A DNA stretch of 64,000 nt from Sporomusa sphaeroides DSM 2875 (GTDB lineage Bacteria; Bacillota; Negativicutes; Sporomusales; Sporomusaceae): contig NZ_CP146991.1 of the NCBI RefSeq assembly GCF_001941975.2, positions 700,501-764,500 on the forward strand. The letters are read 5' to 3'. Positions 1 to 9,934 of this stretch are shown piece by piece. Position 1 is the stretch's first letter, and each line of letters opens with the position of its first letter. Both the position numbers and the translations under genes were made by a program. The notes under the pieces are model-generated. The model worked only from the letters and a program-made list of their open reading frames with translations. It was not told the DNA's origin and ran no database searches.

Positions 1-1
1 C

Positions 2-1132
2 GATGACCGTGTAGGGCGCAATGTCTTGGTGCTGCGGGACAGACAATGGGATTACTACAAAAATTTATTTATTGGCAAAGGCGCTTCGAATCAAGAAATT
101 GAGGCCATTCACCCGGTAACTCACCTGGGCGTGGATATTGTCAATCCAGCCGGGGTGCAAAAACTGGTTATTGTTACCGTTCATCTCTTAGATGCGGGTC
201 GTCAGCCGGTGAGCGGCTTGTTTACTCCCGGTGCGACCAATGAAGATGTCGATGGCGGCGCGCTGGATGGTCACAAGGAATATTTAGAGATGTTTACGGC
301 TTTGAACGGTGACTCCCGGCAGCGCCTGCAGCTGCCTGTATATGCGGATGAACGCAATTTGACCGGCGGGGATTATATCCTCCGGGCAGAACTGAGCGAC
401 GGGGTCAAGGCGCCGTTGCTGTACGAAGTGCCGCTTACTATTATCAAAAAAGACAACAAAGCCCTGATAGTAGTCAGTAGTGCCGCCCTGGCGGTATTGA
501 CAGGCTTGCTGCTTTCCCTCAAGCGCCTGCGGCGAGTATTGGCGGTGCTGAAAACACGCTGGCTGGTAACCATTGCCTTGTTTGGTGCGGCAGCTTTTGC
601 GGTGGTCAATGTACCGTCCACTTTATTAAATGATTTTTTTCATATTTTGCTGGGCCCATTCGGATTTTTAATTACCGGCCTGTTTAGCAGCATATTTCTC
701 TATATGATGGTGGTGGCGCTGGTCATACTCATTCCCCAGCCCGGGGTGGTGGCGCTGATGACCGTTGTTCGCATGCTGCTCGGGATGCTGGCATTTGGTC
801 AAATCTCACCCATTGGCCTGTTATCCTATGGTCTGCATGCGCTGCTGCTGGAGCTGCTGATTTATGGCAGTGGCATGTATGGCTGGCTGCAGCAACGGGA
901 AGACAACCCCATACCCTGGGACAAGATCGCGCTGTTGGCTGTCAGCTGTGCGGTGGCTGATACCATCGCAGCCTATGTGAGCTTGCAGGCGATGGCGTTT
1001 TTGTACCGCATGTATTATGCTGCCTGGTATATTGCATTGGTCTTACTGTTTAACGGCTTTATCTATACCATAATCGGCGCCGCCTGTGGCACAGCCTTAG
1101 GCAAACGACTGGCCAGAGTAGGGGGAGATTGA
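2..1132 (+). CDS. ECF-transporter S-component-like membrane protein with N-terminal ectodomain (5' partial)
   Basis: The reading frame is open to the left edge of the window, so the gene starts upstream; the TTG at 26 is only an internal codon. About 150 residues of soluble, probably extracytoplasmic sequence come first, then a membrane segment (VVSSAALAVLTGLLL), a short basic stretch and about five to six further hydrophobic helices typical of small substrate-capture membrane proteins. The stop lies 3 bp before a double-ATPase ECF gene, followed by EcfT, so a role as the specificity (S) component or an accessory membrane subunit is the best reading. The soluble N-terminal region is not part of classical S components, and I cannot assign it to a family. 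The substrate is inferred to be a corrinoid or cobalt compound from the downstream CobN-type gene only. Confidence 0.55.
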   Translation, partial: DDRVGRNVLVLRDRQWDYYKNLFIGKGASNQEIEAIHPVTHLGVDIVNPAGVQKLVIVTVHLLDAGRQPVSGLFTPGATNEDVDGGALDGHKEYLEMFTALNGDSRQRLQLPVYADERNLTGGDYILRAELSDGVKAPLLYEVPLTIIKKDNKALIVVSSAALAVLTGLLLSLKRLRRVLAVLKTRWLVTIALFGAAAFAVVNVPSTLLNDFFHILLGPFGFLITGLFSSIFLYMMVVALVILIPQPGVVALMTVVRMLLGMLAFGQISPIGLLSYGLHALLLELLIYGSGMYGWLQQREDNPIPWDKIALLAVSCAVADTIAAYVSLQAMAFLYRMYYAAWYIALVLLFNGFIYTIIGAACGTALGKRLARVGGD

Positions 1133-1135
1133 CCA

Positions 1136-2866
1136 ATGGACAGTATAGTATGCTTTAATAATGTTTCCTTTACCTATCGGCATCGCAGCAGTCCCAGTAT
1201 CAGTAGCGTCAGTTTCCGGGTTTCCCCAGGCGATTTCCTGCTGCTGACAGGTGCGACCGGTTGTGGCAAAAGCACTTTGTTAAAAATGCTTAACGGACTG
1301 ATTCCCCATGAAAGCGGCGGCAAGCTTGAGGGAGACGTGGTTGTCGGCGGACGTTCGGTGAGTGGCTTGAGTGTGGCGGAGATGAGCCGTACCGTGGGCA
1401 TGGTATTTCAGAATCCGGATGATCAGATTTTTTCCACAACCGTGTTTGATGAAGTGGCTTTTGTCCTGGAAAATATGGGAATGACGGCAGTTCAGCTCGA
1501 ACCTCAGGTCAAAGAAGCGTTAGCCTTGGTAGGTCTTGCCGATAAGGCAAAAGCCAGTGTGCATGCACTGTCAGGAGGACAAAAACAGCGCCTGGCGGTA
1601 GCCGCCGTACTGGCAGCCAAACCACAGGTACTGGCACTGGATGAACCTATCAGCCAGCTTGATCCGCAGGGAGCCGCGGAATTGCTGTCCGTATTGCAGC
1701 AACTGAATGCCAATCTGGGAATTACCATTATTATTGTTGAGCACCGCCTGCATGAAGTACTGCCTTTATGTCACAAGGCAGCCATTATGGATGCCGGACG
1801 GCTCATCTGGCAGGGCAGGCGTGAAGAGGCTTACAACTGCCAGGAAATGTTTGCTGCTTACGGTCTCAGGCTCCCCCAGCCTGTTACCCTTTGTCATCAT
1901 CTGGGGGTTGCGGCGCGTTCGGCTCAGGTTGACGATGCCGTGGCAGCCATCCGGCAGCATTATGCCATTCCGGTTCCCGCTATCAGTCCGGTTCCCGCAG
2001 CGGCGGCATCGCTGCCTGTAGGACAACACCTGTTGCCAATACCGGCAATCCAGGCCAAACAAGTATTTTTTCATTATGATAACCCGGCGCAAATGGTGCT
2101 GAACGGGGTTGATTTGACAGTTGCCGCAGGCCAATTTATTGCCCTTATGGGCAGTAACGGGGCCGGCAAGTCTACCTTGCTGCACTTGCTGGGCGGGTTG
2201 CTTAAACCGGCAGCCGGTGAAATGCAGATACTGGGACAAAGGGTTAGGGCAGTATCGCCGGCTGTGGGAATGGTGCTGCAAAATCCGGATTTTATGCTGT
2301 TTAACAGTACTGTGCAGGAGGAAATCGGTTTTAGCCTGCGCCAGCAAAGCAAAGACAATACCGACGGCTGGACAGAGTACTGCGAACTATTGACAGACAG
2401 GCTAGGTTTAGGCGGCTTGAGGGAGGATTTCCCGCTGGCTTTGAGCCGCGGTCAACGCTTGCGGGTGGCTATTGCCGCCGTTTTGGCCAATGAGCCGCAG
2501 GTCCTGCTGCTGGATGAGCCAACAACAGGCCAGGATATTGGCCATATTGAGGATATCGCGCTCTTGCTCAGGGAATATACCCGGCAGGGTGGCAGTATTA
2601 TATTTTGCACCCATGATACCGAGGTGGCAGCACGGTTTGCCGATCGAATCATTGTTATGCGGCAGGGGCAAATTGTGGCCGACGGCACACCGGCTGCGGT
2701 TTTTCAGGATCAGGCCATGCTTAAGGCCAGCGGACTTAAACCGCCTGCGATCCTGCTTGCCGCTCAGGCCCTGTATGGCGGCACCGCGCTTACTGTGGAG
2801 GAGGTGGTAGGATATGTACGACAGGCATGTCTGGGAAGCTACACCGGGGAACACCCTGCTTCATAA
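1136..2866 (+). CDS. ECF transporter ATPase, two EcfA/CbiO domains fused in one chain
   Basis: A 576-residue protein carries two complete ABC ATPase domains in tandem. The first has Walker A GATGCGKST, signature LSGGQKQR and Walker B VLALDEP. The second has GSNGAGKST, a modified signature LSRGQRLR and VLLLDEP. In canonical ECF transporters EcfA and EcfA' are separate or fused chains that energise the module through EcfT. It starts 3 bp after the membrane component and its 3' end overlaps the ecfT-like gene, so the three are translated as a unit. The weaker second signature (SRGQ in place of SGGQ) is the only notable deviation. It acts at the cytoplasmic face of the inner membrane. Confidence 0.9.
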   Translation: MDSIVCFNNVSFTYRHRSSPSISSVSFRVSPGDFLLLTGATGCGKSTLLKMLNGLIPHESGGKLEGDVVVGGRSVSGLSVAEMSRTVGMVFQNPDDQIFSTTVFDEVAFVLENMGMTAVQLEPQVKEALALVGLADKAKASVHALSGGQKQRLAVAAVLAAKPQVLALDEPISQLDPQGAAELLSVLQQLNANLGITIIIVEHRLHEVLPLCHKAAIMDAGRLIWQGRREEAYNCQEMFAAYGLRLPQPVTLCHHLGVAARSAQVDDAVAAIRQHYAIPVPAISPVPAAAASLPVGQHLLPIPAIQAKQVFFHYDNPAQMVLNGVDLTVAAGQFIALMGSNGAGKSTLLHLLGGLLKPAAGEMQILGQRVRAVSPAVGMVLQNPDFMLFNSTVQEEIGFSLRQQSKDNTDGWTEYCELLTDRLGLGGLREDFPLALSRGQRLRVAIAAVLANEPQVLLLDEPTTGQDIGHIEDIALLLREYTRQGGSIIFCTHDTEVAARFADRIIVMRQGQIVADGTPAAVFQDQAMLKASGLKPPAILLAAQALYGGTALTVEEVVGYVRQACLGSYTGEHPAS

Positions 2867-3701
2867 GATTGATGTCCGGACAAAACTGGTGTTATTGCTC
2901 CTGCTGGCAGCTATGGTGCTGCTGGTGGACAGCCCGCGTTCACTATTTCTGCTGTTTTGTCTGGTGCTGAGCCTGCACCTGCTGGCGCGCTCCTCTATGG
3001 GCAGGTGGCGTATCCTTATGGTCTTTATTCTACTGGGTATTTGGGGTTCCATGACCAGCCAGGCGCTGTTTTACAGCAGTGAGCCGCGAACCATTATCGC
3101 TTGTCTGGTGTCGCCGGCCGCACCGGGAATCGGCGCATTGACAGGAGGGGTGTATGTTTACCGGGAAGGCTTGGAATATGGCGCCGTGCAGGCCTTGCGT
3201 TCAGGAACTATGCTGGCTTTGGGCCTCCTGATTAACTGGACCTCCGATCCCCGGCAGTTATTGCGCAGCCTGCTGGCCTGGAAGCTGCCTTACGAACTGG
3301 GCTTTATGCTGATAACCGGTCTCAGGTTTCTGCCGGTCATTTTTCAGGAGACCGGTGTTGTTCTGACGGCACAGCGTCTCAGAGGCTTTAACCCGTTCCG
3401 GACAATATCGCCCCGGCGGCTCATTCAAACAGCCTTTCAAACCTTGTTTCCCATTCTGGCACGGACTTTGCGCCGGGCGGCGACTTTGGCATCTTCTGTC
3501 GAAAGCCGCGGCTTTGGCCGGGAAACACCGCAGGTGCCTTTGCCGGTATGGTCCTGCAAGGAACGCCTGGTTTGCCATAGCCTGCTGCTGACAGTGGTGG
3601 GTCTGATACTTCTTAAGATAATGGATTCACTGCAATTTAACGGTTTCTTATATGTGTCATCCTTGCGGGGGGTATATGATTTGATGAAGGTGTGGCTGTA
3701 A
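2814..3701 (+). CDS. ECF transporter transmembrane protein EcfT/CbiQ family
   Basis: A 295-residue membrane protein with several hydrophobic helices and the EcfT-type cytoplasmic coupling signatures: an ARTLRRAATLASSVESRGFG-like segment near residues 222-241 corresponds to the Ala-Arg-Gly coupling motifs that contact EcfA. The ATG at 2814 has a GGAGGAGGTGG ribosome site and lies inside the end of the ATPase gene (53 bp overlap), so translation is probably coupled. EcfT is the scaffold joining the ATPases to the S component. The substrate cannot be read from this protein. Confidence 0.88.
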   Translation: MYDRHVWEATPGNTLLHKIDVRTKLVLLLLLAAMVLLVDSPRSLFLLFCLVLSLHLLARSSMGRWRILMVFILLGIWGSMTSQALFYSSEPRTIIACLVSPAAPGIGALTGGVYVYREGLEYGAVQALRSGTMLALGLLINWTSDPRQLLRSLLAWKLPYELGFMLITGLRFLPVIFQETGVVLTAQRLRGFNPFRTISPRRLIQTAFQTLFPILARTLRRAATLASSVESRGFGRETPQVPLPVWSCKERLVCHSLLLTVVGLILLKIMDSLQFNGFLYVSSLRGVYDLMKVWL

Positions 3702-3705
3702 AACT

Positions 3706-5124
3706 ATGAAAAAAGTCATCACAGCAGGAATTACTCTCTTATTTCTCGGTACGTTAGGAGCATTAGCCGCCCATATTTTTGGCATGAGCACCCATGTGAG
3801 CCTGACTGGCAAACAAAACGGTACACAGACAGGCGCTTATGGCAAAGTAATGGAAGTGGTTTTAGGCCAAACGGAAGTATATAATTATCAGCGAATGGGC
3901 TTTAACCGGGGCTTTATCCGATTTTCCCCTGATAGCAGCTTTTTGGCCGTCGGTTCGGAAACAGGGGAAGTGCTGCTTTATAATACCAAGGGCAGCCTTA
4001 TCTGGCGTAAAAACATGGGGCTGGGTAAGCTGACCGCACTGGAATTTTCGCCGGACGGCCGTTCGGTGCTTGTCGGCGAAAGCAGTCAGCAGGGATGGCT
4101 GGTGTGCCTGCGCGTCAAAGATGGCAGTGAGCTGTGGCGGCAGGCCAGTGTACAGGAACTGGGTGTCAATATTAAGGAAAAAACCTATCCCGGTATAGCC
4201 GCCATCCGGACAGATGCCGCCGGTATGGTTTATGCCGTGGCCCAGCGGTATATCAAGCACGCCGACGGGCGCAACCAGTATGCCGGGCGTATCTATAAAT
4301 TTACACCTGACGGGGAAAGGATCGGTATGTTCCCCACTGATCACAATCTGGATTGCTGGGTAAGCTGGATTAGTGTGGATAAGGCAGGTGAACAGGCTGC
4401 GTTTGCCACCGCTAATTTTGATGTGGCAACCTATCGGTATGACAAGAATATCTATTGTCTGGACGGTGGGCTCAAGGCTGTATTGTGGAGCAATTACGCA
4501 GAGTTGGTCCCGCCTTATCAGAATGTTACCATGCGTACAAGCCCTGAGCTTAGCCCTGACGGAAAGTATGCGTCTGCTATTGCCAGCGACGGGCGCTGTT
4601 TTTTATTTGACAGCCGGGAAGGGCAGAAATTATGGCAGCGCAGTATCAGCTACCCGCAGAAGATTGGCGGTGTCACAATTAATGCCACCGGCAGCAATAG
4701 TTTGATCATAGGGGAATATGCCGTATACACAACAGGCAATACCTACAATAAGGCCAATTGGCAGCTGCCAACCCCGGTGGAGCACCCTAACTCCAACAGC
4801 CTGTTTGTGTTTGACATGCAGGGCAAGCTGATCAATAGCTATAAACTTGACGGCACGATTGAGGAAATGGCTGCAGGCAGCAAGCTGGCCGTGTTGGCCG
4901 TAGGCCGGAATGTCCGTTCCAAGGATCCGTCAATGCATGGCTTGTATATTGTTACCATCCCGGAAACCCGGCTGGTTGATTACGCAGCCACCAGCGGCGG
5001 CCCGTGTATTGCTGCGGCGGTAAGTCCTGACGAACGCTATGCAGCCGCAATAGAAGCCCCTATCCAGCTTGACGATGGCCGGGTAATCGGGGAATATAAG
5101 TTAACCCTGCTGGCAAGACAGTGA
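3706..5124 (+). CDS. Membrane-anchored or exported beta-propeller (WD40/PQQ-like) protein
   Basis: 472 residues. An N-terminal hydrophobic segment (residues 4-25) acts as a signal or anchor; the rest is rich in propeller-blade sequences such as FSPDSSFLAVGS, FSPDGRSVLVGE and SPDGKYASAIASDG, with Trp-Arg blade ends (LIWRKN, ELWRQA, KLWQRS). It starts 4 bp after ecfT and precedes a binding lipoprotein and a CobN-type chelatase. The family fold is clear but the function is not. From context it could hold a corrinoid or tetrapyrrole in the periplasm, or organise the enzymes. Enzymatic PQQ dehydrogenase signatures were not recognised. Confidence 0.7.
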   Translation: MKKVITAGITLLFLGTLGALAAHIFGMSTHVSLTGKQNGTQTGAYGKVMEVVLGQTEVYNYQRMGFNRGFIRFSPDSSFLAVGSETGEVLLYNTKGSLIWRKNMGLGKLTALEFSPDGRSVLVGESSQQGWLVCLRVKDGSELWRQASVQELGVNIKEKTYPGIAAIRTDAAGMVYAVAQRYIKHADGRNQYAGRIYKFTPDGERIGMFPTDHNLDCWVSWISVDKAGEQAAFATANFDVATYRYDKNIYCLDGGLKAVLWSNYAELVPPYQNVTMRTSPELSPDGKYASAIASDGRCFLFDSREGQKLWQRSISYPQKIGGVTINATGSNSLIIGEYAVYTTGNTYNKANWQLPTPVEHPNSNSLFVFDMQGKLINSYKLDGTIEEMAAGSKLAVLAVGRNVRSKDPSMHGLYIVTIPETRLVDYAATSGGPCIAAAVSPDERYAAAIEAPIQLDDGRVIGEYKLTLLARQ

Positions 5125-5161
5125 GTTTCTTTACTGAAATCAACTGTAGGGAGATGAGGTT

Positions 5162-6148
5162 ATGGGACTAAACAGCCAATGGAAGCCGTATTTTCTGCAC
5201 ACTGTTATCCTTGCGGTTGTAGGCTTGCTGCTGTTGCTGACCGGCGGCTGCACCGGTTCAAACAGTATAAATCCGCCGGGAACTGACAGCGGTTCCGGCA
5301 GTTATGAGCTGGCAGACAGTACCGGTTATGTAGTCCGGTTGCCGCAAAAACCGCAGAGAATAGTATCACTTTCTATCAGCGGGGATGAGATTTTGATGGC
5401 ACTGGTAGCACCCCGGCGGATTGCCGCCCTGACTTACCTGGCAGATGACGGGGGTATCTCCAATATAGTAGAACAAGCCAAAGCCATTCCCGGTAAAGTA
5501 CGGGGTAATGCCGAGAGCGTTATCCCGACGCAACCCGATCTGGTGCTGATGCCTGACTGGTATCCGGCGGAATTTATGCAAACTCTCAGGGACGCAGGTC
5601 TCACGGTCTATGTTTACAAAACACCTGACACCATTGAAGAAGTGAAACAATCGGTTAGGCAAATTGCCCGCGTAGTCGGGGAGGAAGAGGCCGGCGAACA
5701 GGTGGTGGCCGACATGGACCGGCAACTGACGCAGACTAGCGACAGAGTGAAGCACATTGCCGCCGGTGAGCAAAAGGTGGTTATCTATTACAGCCTCATG
5801 GGCGGCACCAACGGTAAGCACAGTACCTTTGAAGATATTTGCCGGCAGGCAGGGGTAATCAATGGTGCGGCGGCAGCGGGACTGGAGAGGGGGGCATTAT
5901 TGTCCAAAGAGCAGCTGGTTGCCATTAATCCGGATATCATTATTCTGCCTGTCTGGGATTATACCGGCACAACAGATATGAAAAAATTCGCCGACGATAT
6001 CCAAAATGATCCTGCGCTGCAATCGGTCAAAGCCATTCAGGACCGGCAGCTGATTGCTGTGCCTGACAGGCATTTTAACAGCACCTCCCAGTATATTGTA
6101 CAGGCGGTGCAGGATATCGCGCAGGCGGCCTACCCGCAGTATTTTTAG
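5162..6148 (+). CDS. BtuF/FecB-type periplasmic substrate-binding lipoprotein
   Basis: 328 residues with a lipoprotein signal peptide whose lipobox is LTGGC (Cys near residue 30). The mature part has the helical-backbone binding fold of metal-chelate receptors: RIVSLSISGDEILMAL, then QPDLVLMPDW, and a C-terminal lobe with INPDIIILPVWDY. ATG 5162 has GGGAGATGAGG upstream. Class III binding proteins of this kind normally serve BtuCD/FhuBC-type permeases, but none is encoded nearby. The only transporter in the operon is the ECF module. Binding of cobalamin, cobinamide, haem or a related chelate is inferred. Confidence 0.85.
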   Translation: MGLNSQWKPYFLHTVILAVVGLLLLLTGGCTGSNSINPPGTDSGSGSYELADSTGYVVRLPQKPQRIVSLSISGDEILMALVAPRRIAALTYLADDGGISNIVEQAKAIPGKVRGNAESVIPTQPDLVLMPDWYPAEFMQTLRDAGLTVYVYKTPDTIEEVKQSVRQIARVVGEEEAGEQVVADMDRQLTQTSDRVKHIAAGEQKVVIYYSLMGGTNGKHSTFEDICRQAGVINGAAAAGLERGALLSKEQLVAINPDIIILPVWDYTGTTDMKKFADDIQNDPALQSVKAIQDRQLIAVPDRHFNSTSQYIVQAVQDIAQAAYPQYF

Positions 6149-6212
6149 ATACCGGCTGGTGATCGTGCAAGAGTGCGCTTGGCTGGAGCAAGTTGGGAGA
6201 GGAGTGAGTGGT

Positions 6213-9200
6213 ATGGGACGCATATTGTTTATGTGCAATATTGACCGTCAATTTGTCATGATGGAAAAGGCCAGAGAGCAACTAATCGAAGAGAAATATC
6301 TGTCTGAGGAAGGTGATGTCATTTTCCTGCATGACACTCTGGCATGGGGAACCGAGTGGCAAAATAGCTTTCTTGCCAGTGACCTGGTGGTGTTTTCCTG
6401 GATGGGAATGGGACGGGATACGCGTTTTCTCAAGGAAGCGGTTGAGTTTTTAAGGAAAAATAAAATCAGGCATGTTATGCTGGCAAGTGAAATACAGCCG
6501 GAAGATGCGCTTGGCGGCGTAACGCCGGAGGACAGGAACACCATGCGCCGGTATTTATCCTATAGCGGTCTGGACAATTACCGTAACCTTTGGTTATGGC
6601 TCAATAACCGCTATTGTCAGCAGGCCTATGAATGTCAGCCGCCGTGCGAGCTGGCCTGGAATGGCATTTTTCACCCGCGGGCCGCTGCATTTTTTACCGA
6701 TGCCGAGCAATACCGGCAGCTGTTTTGCAAGCCCGGGCAAGGGACTGTCGGCATCGTCTTTCCCCGGGATGAATGGATATGGTCTGATTTGACCTATCAG
6801 AGCCGGCTGATTGAGGCTATCGAAGCGCGGGGGCTTAATGTTATTGCCGTCTTTAGCCATTGGGCGCGTAACGCCGAGCTTAACGCCCCGGGAGTCGATG
6901 ATGCTGTGAATGCCTTTTTTTATTATAAGAATCTGCCGGCAATTGATGTGCTGATTAATACCTTTAAATTTTCCCTGACGGTAGGCAAGCCTGTTGATCA
7001 GGAATTTTTACATAAGCTGGGCGTGCCGGTATTGCAGGCCTATACCTTACTCCGGCCGCGGGAGGTATGGCAGGAAAGCATAGAAGGACTCACCCCGATG
7101 GAAATTTCCTGCAGTATTGCCATGCCCGAATTTGACGGCTGTTTGCATGCTGTTCCCATCGCCGGCAAAGAACAAATGCCTGACGGTACGACAAAATACC
7201 AGATACTGCCGGAACGAATTGAGCGGGTGGCCGCCAAAGCCGCCAAATGGTCCAATTTGCGGCGCAAAGCCAATAGCCAAAAGAAAATTGCTATTATATT
7301 TCATAATTATCCGGCTACCAATTCCAATATTGGCAGTGCCCAGGGAATGGATTCGCCGGCCAGCATCCGGCTGCTCTTAGAACGTATGGCCGGGCGGGGG
7401 TATACAGTTGACGCCATCCCGCCTGACAGCCGGGCGCTTATGGATAGTCTGCTGGCTGCCGCTACCAACGATCGCCGTTTTTTGTCCGAGGCGGTGGTAG
7501 CGCAAGCACCAGGCAAGGTATCGGCTGCTGAGTACCGCCAGTGGTTTGATTTACTTGCGCCCCGGACGCAGGAACAACTTAGCGGGGACTGGGGCGAGCC
7601 GCCGGGTGATGTATTTAACTATGACGAAAAACTGTTGGTGCCTGGTATGCTGAACGGCAATATTTTTATTACCGTACAGCCGCCGCGCGGTTTTGGCGAG
7701 GACCCCGGCAAGCTGTATCATTCGCCGGACTGTGCTCCCACCCACCATTACCTGGCTTACTATCACTGGATCCGGGATATCTGGCAGGCTGATGCCGTTG
7801 TGCATGTGGGCACCCACGGCACACTGGAATGGCTGCCAGGCAAAGGCACAGGCCTGTCGGCCACCTGCTACCCGGATTTAGCCATCGGTGACTTGCCGAA
7901 TATATATCCTTATCTTATCAGCATTGTCGGTGAGGGTACTCAGGCCAAGCGGCGCGGGGCAGCCTGCCTGATTGGGCATTTGCCGGCGCCCATGAGTCAG
8001 TCCGGTACCTATGATCAACTGGCAGAGCTGGAAAAACTGCTGGATGAATACTGCCATTTTGCCCAAAACCAGCCGGACAATATCCAGGTTGTCGCCAGCC
8101 TGATCACCGAAAAGGTGGTGGAAGCCAAGCTTGAAGAGGATATGGGACAGGCGGCAGGCGAAACCTTTGACGATTACGTGCAGCGGCTGCACGGCTATAT
8201 CAGCGATATTAAAAACATGCAGATCCGGGTAGGGCTGCATGTCCTTGGCTGTCCGCCGCAAGGGGACACTTTGATCGAATATTTGCTGGCCCTGACCCGG
8301 CTGGCAAACGGGGATACGCCGTCACTTCCCGAAACCATCGCAGCCATGCATGGGTATGACTACTATGAACTGTTGGCCGGGAGCGGTAAGCTGCTGCCGG
8401 ATGGCAGCAAAACCTGCGGCGTCTTGCTGGATGAAATCGGACAGCAGTGCCGGGAGGTTATTGTCTGGCTGTGCGACCATGATTTTGACCTGCAAGCGGC
8501 TGAACAAGCGGCACAACTGCCGTGGGCTGCCGGAGCCGGTCCTGAACGCCAAGAACAGCTCAGGCAAACGGTACGGTATATCTGTCAGACACTTGCCCCT
8601 AATCTCAGTAAGACCGAACAGGAAATCACCAATTTGCTGGGCGCATTAGAAGGCCGGTTTGTCGAACCCGGACCGGCAGGTGCACCCACCAGCGGCATGG
8701 CCGATATATTGCCGACAGGCCGCAATTTCTATGGGGTTGATCCGCGGACCTTGCCGACTCCGGCTGCCTGGGAACTGGGTCAGACTTTGGGAGACGGTGT
8801 GATTGAACGTTACATTGCCGACGAAGGCCATTATCCGGAAAATATTGGTATGATTTTCTGGAGTGGTGCCAATATGCGCAGCCACGGACAGTGTATTGCC
8901 GAATTTCTCTATTTTCTGGGCGTGCGCCCGGTATGGCAGCGGGGCAGCCAACGGGTTGTTGATGTAGAGGTTATTCCGCTGGCAGAGCTCAAACGGCCGC
9001 GGATTGACGTAACCGCCCGTATTGGCGGCTTGTTTCGCGACACCCTGCCGATGGCGGTAAAATGGATGGACAAAGCTGTCAGCCTTGTCGCCAATCTGGA
9101 AGAAAGCAGTGAGGTTAACTATATCCGCAAGCATGTCCTGGCAGATTCGGCACAGCTGGCCGGACAGGGTATTGAGCAAGCGGCTGCCTGGGAACAGGCC

Positions 9201-9929
9201 TGCTACCGGGTGTTCGGCTGCCCGCCAGGCACTTATGGTGCCGGTGTTGGCCACCTGCTGGAGGAAAAGAACTGGGAAACCATTGACGATTTGGCCAAAG
9301 TATATGTACGCTGGGGGGCCCATGCTTATGGCGCCAAGAGCAGCGGTGCCTTTGTGCCGGAGCTCTTCAGCCGCCGGTTGGCAAGCCTGGATGTTACTGT
9401 GAAAAACGAAGATAACCGGGAAGTGCATATGCTCAATTCGGATGATTTTAATTCCTACCATGGCGGTATGATTGCCGCTGTCCGCAGTCTGAAAGGGGAG
9501 GCCCCCCGCTCCTATTGTGGCGATAGCTCCAACCGCCGGCAGGTCAAGCTCCGGAGTCTGGACGAAGAATTTAAACGCCTGTTTCGCGGTGAAGTCATGA
9601 ACCCCAAATATATTGAAGGCATGAAACAGCATGGGTATAAAGGCGCGGCTGACTTAGCCTCGGTGGTGGCTCACTGCTACGAATGGGATGCCACCAGCGC
9701 GGTGATGGAGGATTGGATGTACAACGGCCTGGCGGAGAAATATGCTCTTGATCAGAAGATGCAGGAATGGATGAAAGACGTTAATCCCTGGGCGCTGCAG
9801 CGGATTGCCGAAAAGCTGCTGGAGGCCGGGATACGCGGCCTATGGCAGGTTGATGATAAGACCAGGCAGGAATTGCAGCAAATCTATCTGGATATTGACA
9901 GTGAGCTCGAAGAACGGAGTGACAGGTAA
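6213..9929 (+). CDS. cobN: CobN/BchH-family tetrapyrrole metallochelatase large subunit
   Basis: 1238 residues, the usual size for CobN, with the family signature [17 protein letters not shown] near residue 530. The ATG at 6213 is preferred because GGGAGAGGAG precedes it by 6 bp; the frame extends further upstream only by overlapping the previous gene. CobN inserts cobalt into hydrogenobyrinic a,c-diamide in the aerobic cobalamin pathway with an AAA+ motor; ChlI- and ChlD-like motors are encoded at 24204-27132. In an anaerobe that also has CbiK this route is unexpected. Relatives such as HmuS in haem-uptake clusters act in the reverse direction, removing metal. The substrate and direction here are inference. 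Confidence 0.85.
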   Translation: MGRILFMCNIDRQFVMMEKAREQLIEEKYLSEEGDVIFLHDTLAWGTEWQNSFLASDLVVFSWMGMGRDTRFLKEAVEFLRKNKIRHVMLASEIQPEDALGGVTPEDRNTMRRYLSYSGLDNYRNLWLWLNNRYCQQAYECQPPCELAWNGIFHPRAAAFFTDAEQYRQLFCKPGQGTVGIVFPRDEWIWSDLTYQSRLIEAIEARGLNVIAVFSHWARNAELNAPGVDDAVNAFFYYKNLPAIDVLINTFKFSLTVGKPVDQEFLHKLGVPVLQAYTLLRPREVWQESIEGLTPMEISCSIAMPEFDGCLHAVPIAGKEQMPDGTTKYQILPERIERVAAKAAKWSNLRRKANSQKKIAIIFHNYPATNSNIGSAQGMDSPASIRLLLERMAGRGYTVDAIPPDSRALMDSLLAAATNDRRFLSEAVVAQAPGKVSAAEYRQWFDLLAPRTQEQLSGDWGEPPGDVFNYDEKLLVPGMLNGNIFITVQPPRGFGEDPGKLYHSPDCAPTHHYLAYYHWIRDIWQADAVVHVGTHGTLEWLPGKGTGLSATCYPDLAIGDLPNIYPYLISIVGEGTQAKRRGAACLIGHLPAPMSQSGTYDQLAELEKLLDEYCHFAQNQPDNIQVVASLITEKVVEAKLEEDMGQAAGETFDDYVQRLHGYISDIKNMQIRVGLHVLGCPPQGDTLIEYLLALTRLANGDTPSLPETIAAMHGYDYYELLAGSGKLLPDGSKTCGVLLDEIGQQCREVIVWLCDHDFDLQAAEQAAQLPWAAGAGPERQEQLRQTVRYICQTLAPNLSKTEQEITNLLGALEGRFVEPGPAGAPTSGMADILPTGRNFYGVDPRTLPTPAAWELGQTLGDGVIERYIADEGHYPENIGMIFWSGANMRSHGQCIAEFLYFLGVRPVWQRGSQRVVDVEVIPLAELKRPRIDVTARIGGLFRDTLPMAVKWMDKAVSLVANLEESSEVNYIRKHVLADSAQLAGQGIEQAAAWEQACYRVFGCPPGTYGAGVGHLLEEKNWETIDDLAKVYVRWGAHAYGAKSSGAFVPELFSRRLASLDVTVKNEDNREVHMLNSDDFNSYHGGMIAAVRSLKGEAPRSYCGDSSNRRQVKLRSLDEEFKRLFRGEVMNPKYIEGMKQHGYKGAADLASVVAHCYEWDATSAVMEDWMYNGLAEKYALDQKMQEWMKDVNPWALQRIAEKLLEAGIRGLWQVDDKTRQELQQIYLDIDSELEERSDR

Positions 9930-9934
9930 CTGCT

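Noticed and set aside
6054-6212. Longer N-terminus for the CobN gene
   Set aside because: It would overlap the lipoprotein gene and encodes a basic, low-complexity stretch; ATG 6213 has a strong ribosome site and begins the family sequence.
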